A stretch of DNA of 6,204 bases from Cyanothece sp. UBA12306 (lineage in GTDB: Bacteria; Cyanobacteriota; Cyanobacteriia; Cyanobacteriales; Microcystaceae). The notes beneath the pieces were generated by a model. It had not been told where the DNA came from, ran no database searches, and worked only from the letters and a program-made list of their open reading frames with translations. Position numbers and translations under genes: made by a program. The DNA lies in the NCBI GenBank assembly GCA_003448685.1, contig DLXW01000248.1:1-6204 (forward strand). Reading direction: 5' to 3'. Below are positions 5,842-6,204 of the stretch, in pieces (position 1 is the first letter of the stretch; each line of letters begins with the position of its first letter).

Positions 5842-6204
5842 ATGAAATTTGATACACAAGGATTATCCCCAGCAGAAGAACAAGAAATCAATCGTTTACT
5901 TACTTTTTCCCACAATGATCCCCCAGAACTCGAAGATATATGGAAAATAATGGATCGGGTTTGGGATGAATTAGAATGTGATAATTCCCATCCTAATTCA
6001 GAAAAAATTGCTCAATATTATCAACATCCAGTTTGGATATTAAATGGTATTTTTATTGAAAACCATGAATTATCACTACAACACCGTGAAGCAATTGCAT
6101 CTTGGGTGATTAAAATGAACTTCAATAAAATTTTAGACTTTGGCGGAGGAATAGGAATTTTAGATAGCATAATTGCCGAAAAAAATTCTCAAATTATAAT
6201 TGAT
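5842..6204 (+). CDS. SAM-dependent methyltransferase, N-terminal part (runs off the window)
   Basis: The frame is open from ATG 5842 to the right edge (121 residues seen). AGGA (5830-5833) sits 8 bases upstream, a good ribosome binding site. After a polar, acidic N-terminal region (1-90) with tryptophans spaced through it, the sequence reads KILDFGGGIGILDSIIAE (96-113). Here ILDFGGGIG (97-105) is class I methyltransferase motif I, the glycine-rich loop that binds S-adenosylmethionine, and IIIID-like residues (118-121) begin the next strand with the expected acidic end. The acceptor is unknown. Its place 41 bases behind a Wzt-type exporter ATPase suggests a shared operon and a role in modifying the exported glycan or a sugar precursor. 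Its C-terminal part, which would carry substrate-specific motifs, is outside the window. Confidence 0.82.
   Translation, partial: MKFDTQGLSPAEEQEINRLLTFSHNDPPELEDIWKIMDRVWDELECDNSHPNSEKIAQYYQHPVWILNGIFIENHELSLQHREAIASWVIKMNFNKILDFGGGIGILDSIIAEKNSQIIID

Noticed and set aside
1..6204. CRISPR array, insertion sequence, tRNA or prophage element
   Set aside because: I found no repeated spacer-like units, transposase-like frames, terminal repeats, cloverleaf sequences or phage genes on either strand.

Overview
This window looks like chromosomal DNA from an AT-rich cyanobacterium. Three things support this. The first 62 bases are the very conserved C-terminal end of the small cyanobacterial NifU-like (Nfu) protein. 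Two copies of the cyanobacterial HIP1 octamer GCGATCGC are present (3678-3685 and 4261-4268). The predicted proteins also have a cyanobacterial character. A unicellular, low-GC lineage of the Crocosphaera/Cyanothece/Geminocystis kind is plausible, but the genus cannot be fixed from this sequence.

Layout. Bases 1-62 are the end of nfu (+), followed by a GC-rich hairpin terminator (88-127). A small three-helix membrane protein (160-489, +) comes next. It converges on a galT-like nucleotidyltransferase gene (518-1243, -) that stops about 100 residues short and looks 3'-truncated. Reading leftward from 4080 on the minus strand there is a tight three-gene cluster: a polyprenyl-phosphate sugar-1-phosphate transferase (4080-2638), a 65-residue two-helix membrane protein (2632-2435) and an AI-2E/PerM-family membrane protein (2416-1376). 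The gaps are 5 and 18 bases. The galT remnant lies 132 bases further on and has its own good promoter candidate. A 424-base divergent intergenic region (4081-4504) holds a possible 59-codon ORF. On the plus strand follow a Wzt-type polysaccharide-export ABC ATPase with a C-terminal glycan-recognition-like domain (4505-5800) and the start of a SAM-dependent methyltransferase (5842 to the window end).

How it fits together. The core from 2638 to the right edge is one side of a cell-surface polysaccharide locus. The sugar transferase would load the first sugar phosphate onto undecaprenyl phosphate, and the Wzt-like ATPase would power export of a finished glycan. The adjacent methyltransferase may modify the glycan or its non-reducing end. 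No Wzm-type permease, glycosyltransferase or polymerase is inside the window, so the pathway is incomplete here. The strongest anomalies are the truncated galT, the ambiguous small ORF/promoter at about 4190-4394, and the unusually distant Shine-Dalgarno sequence before the ABC gene. I did not find a clearly new biological system.
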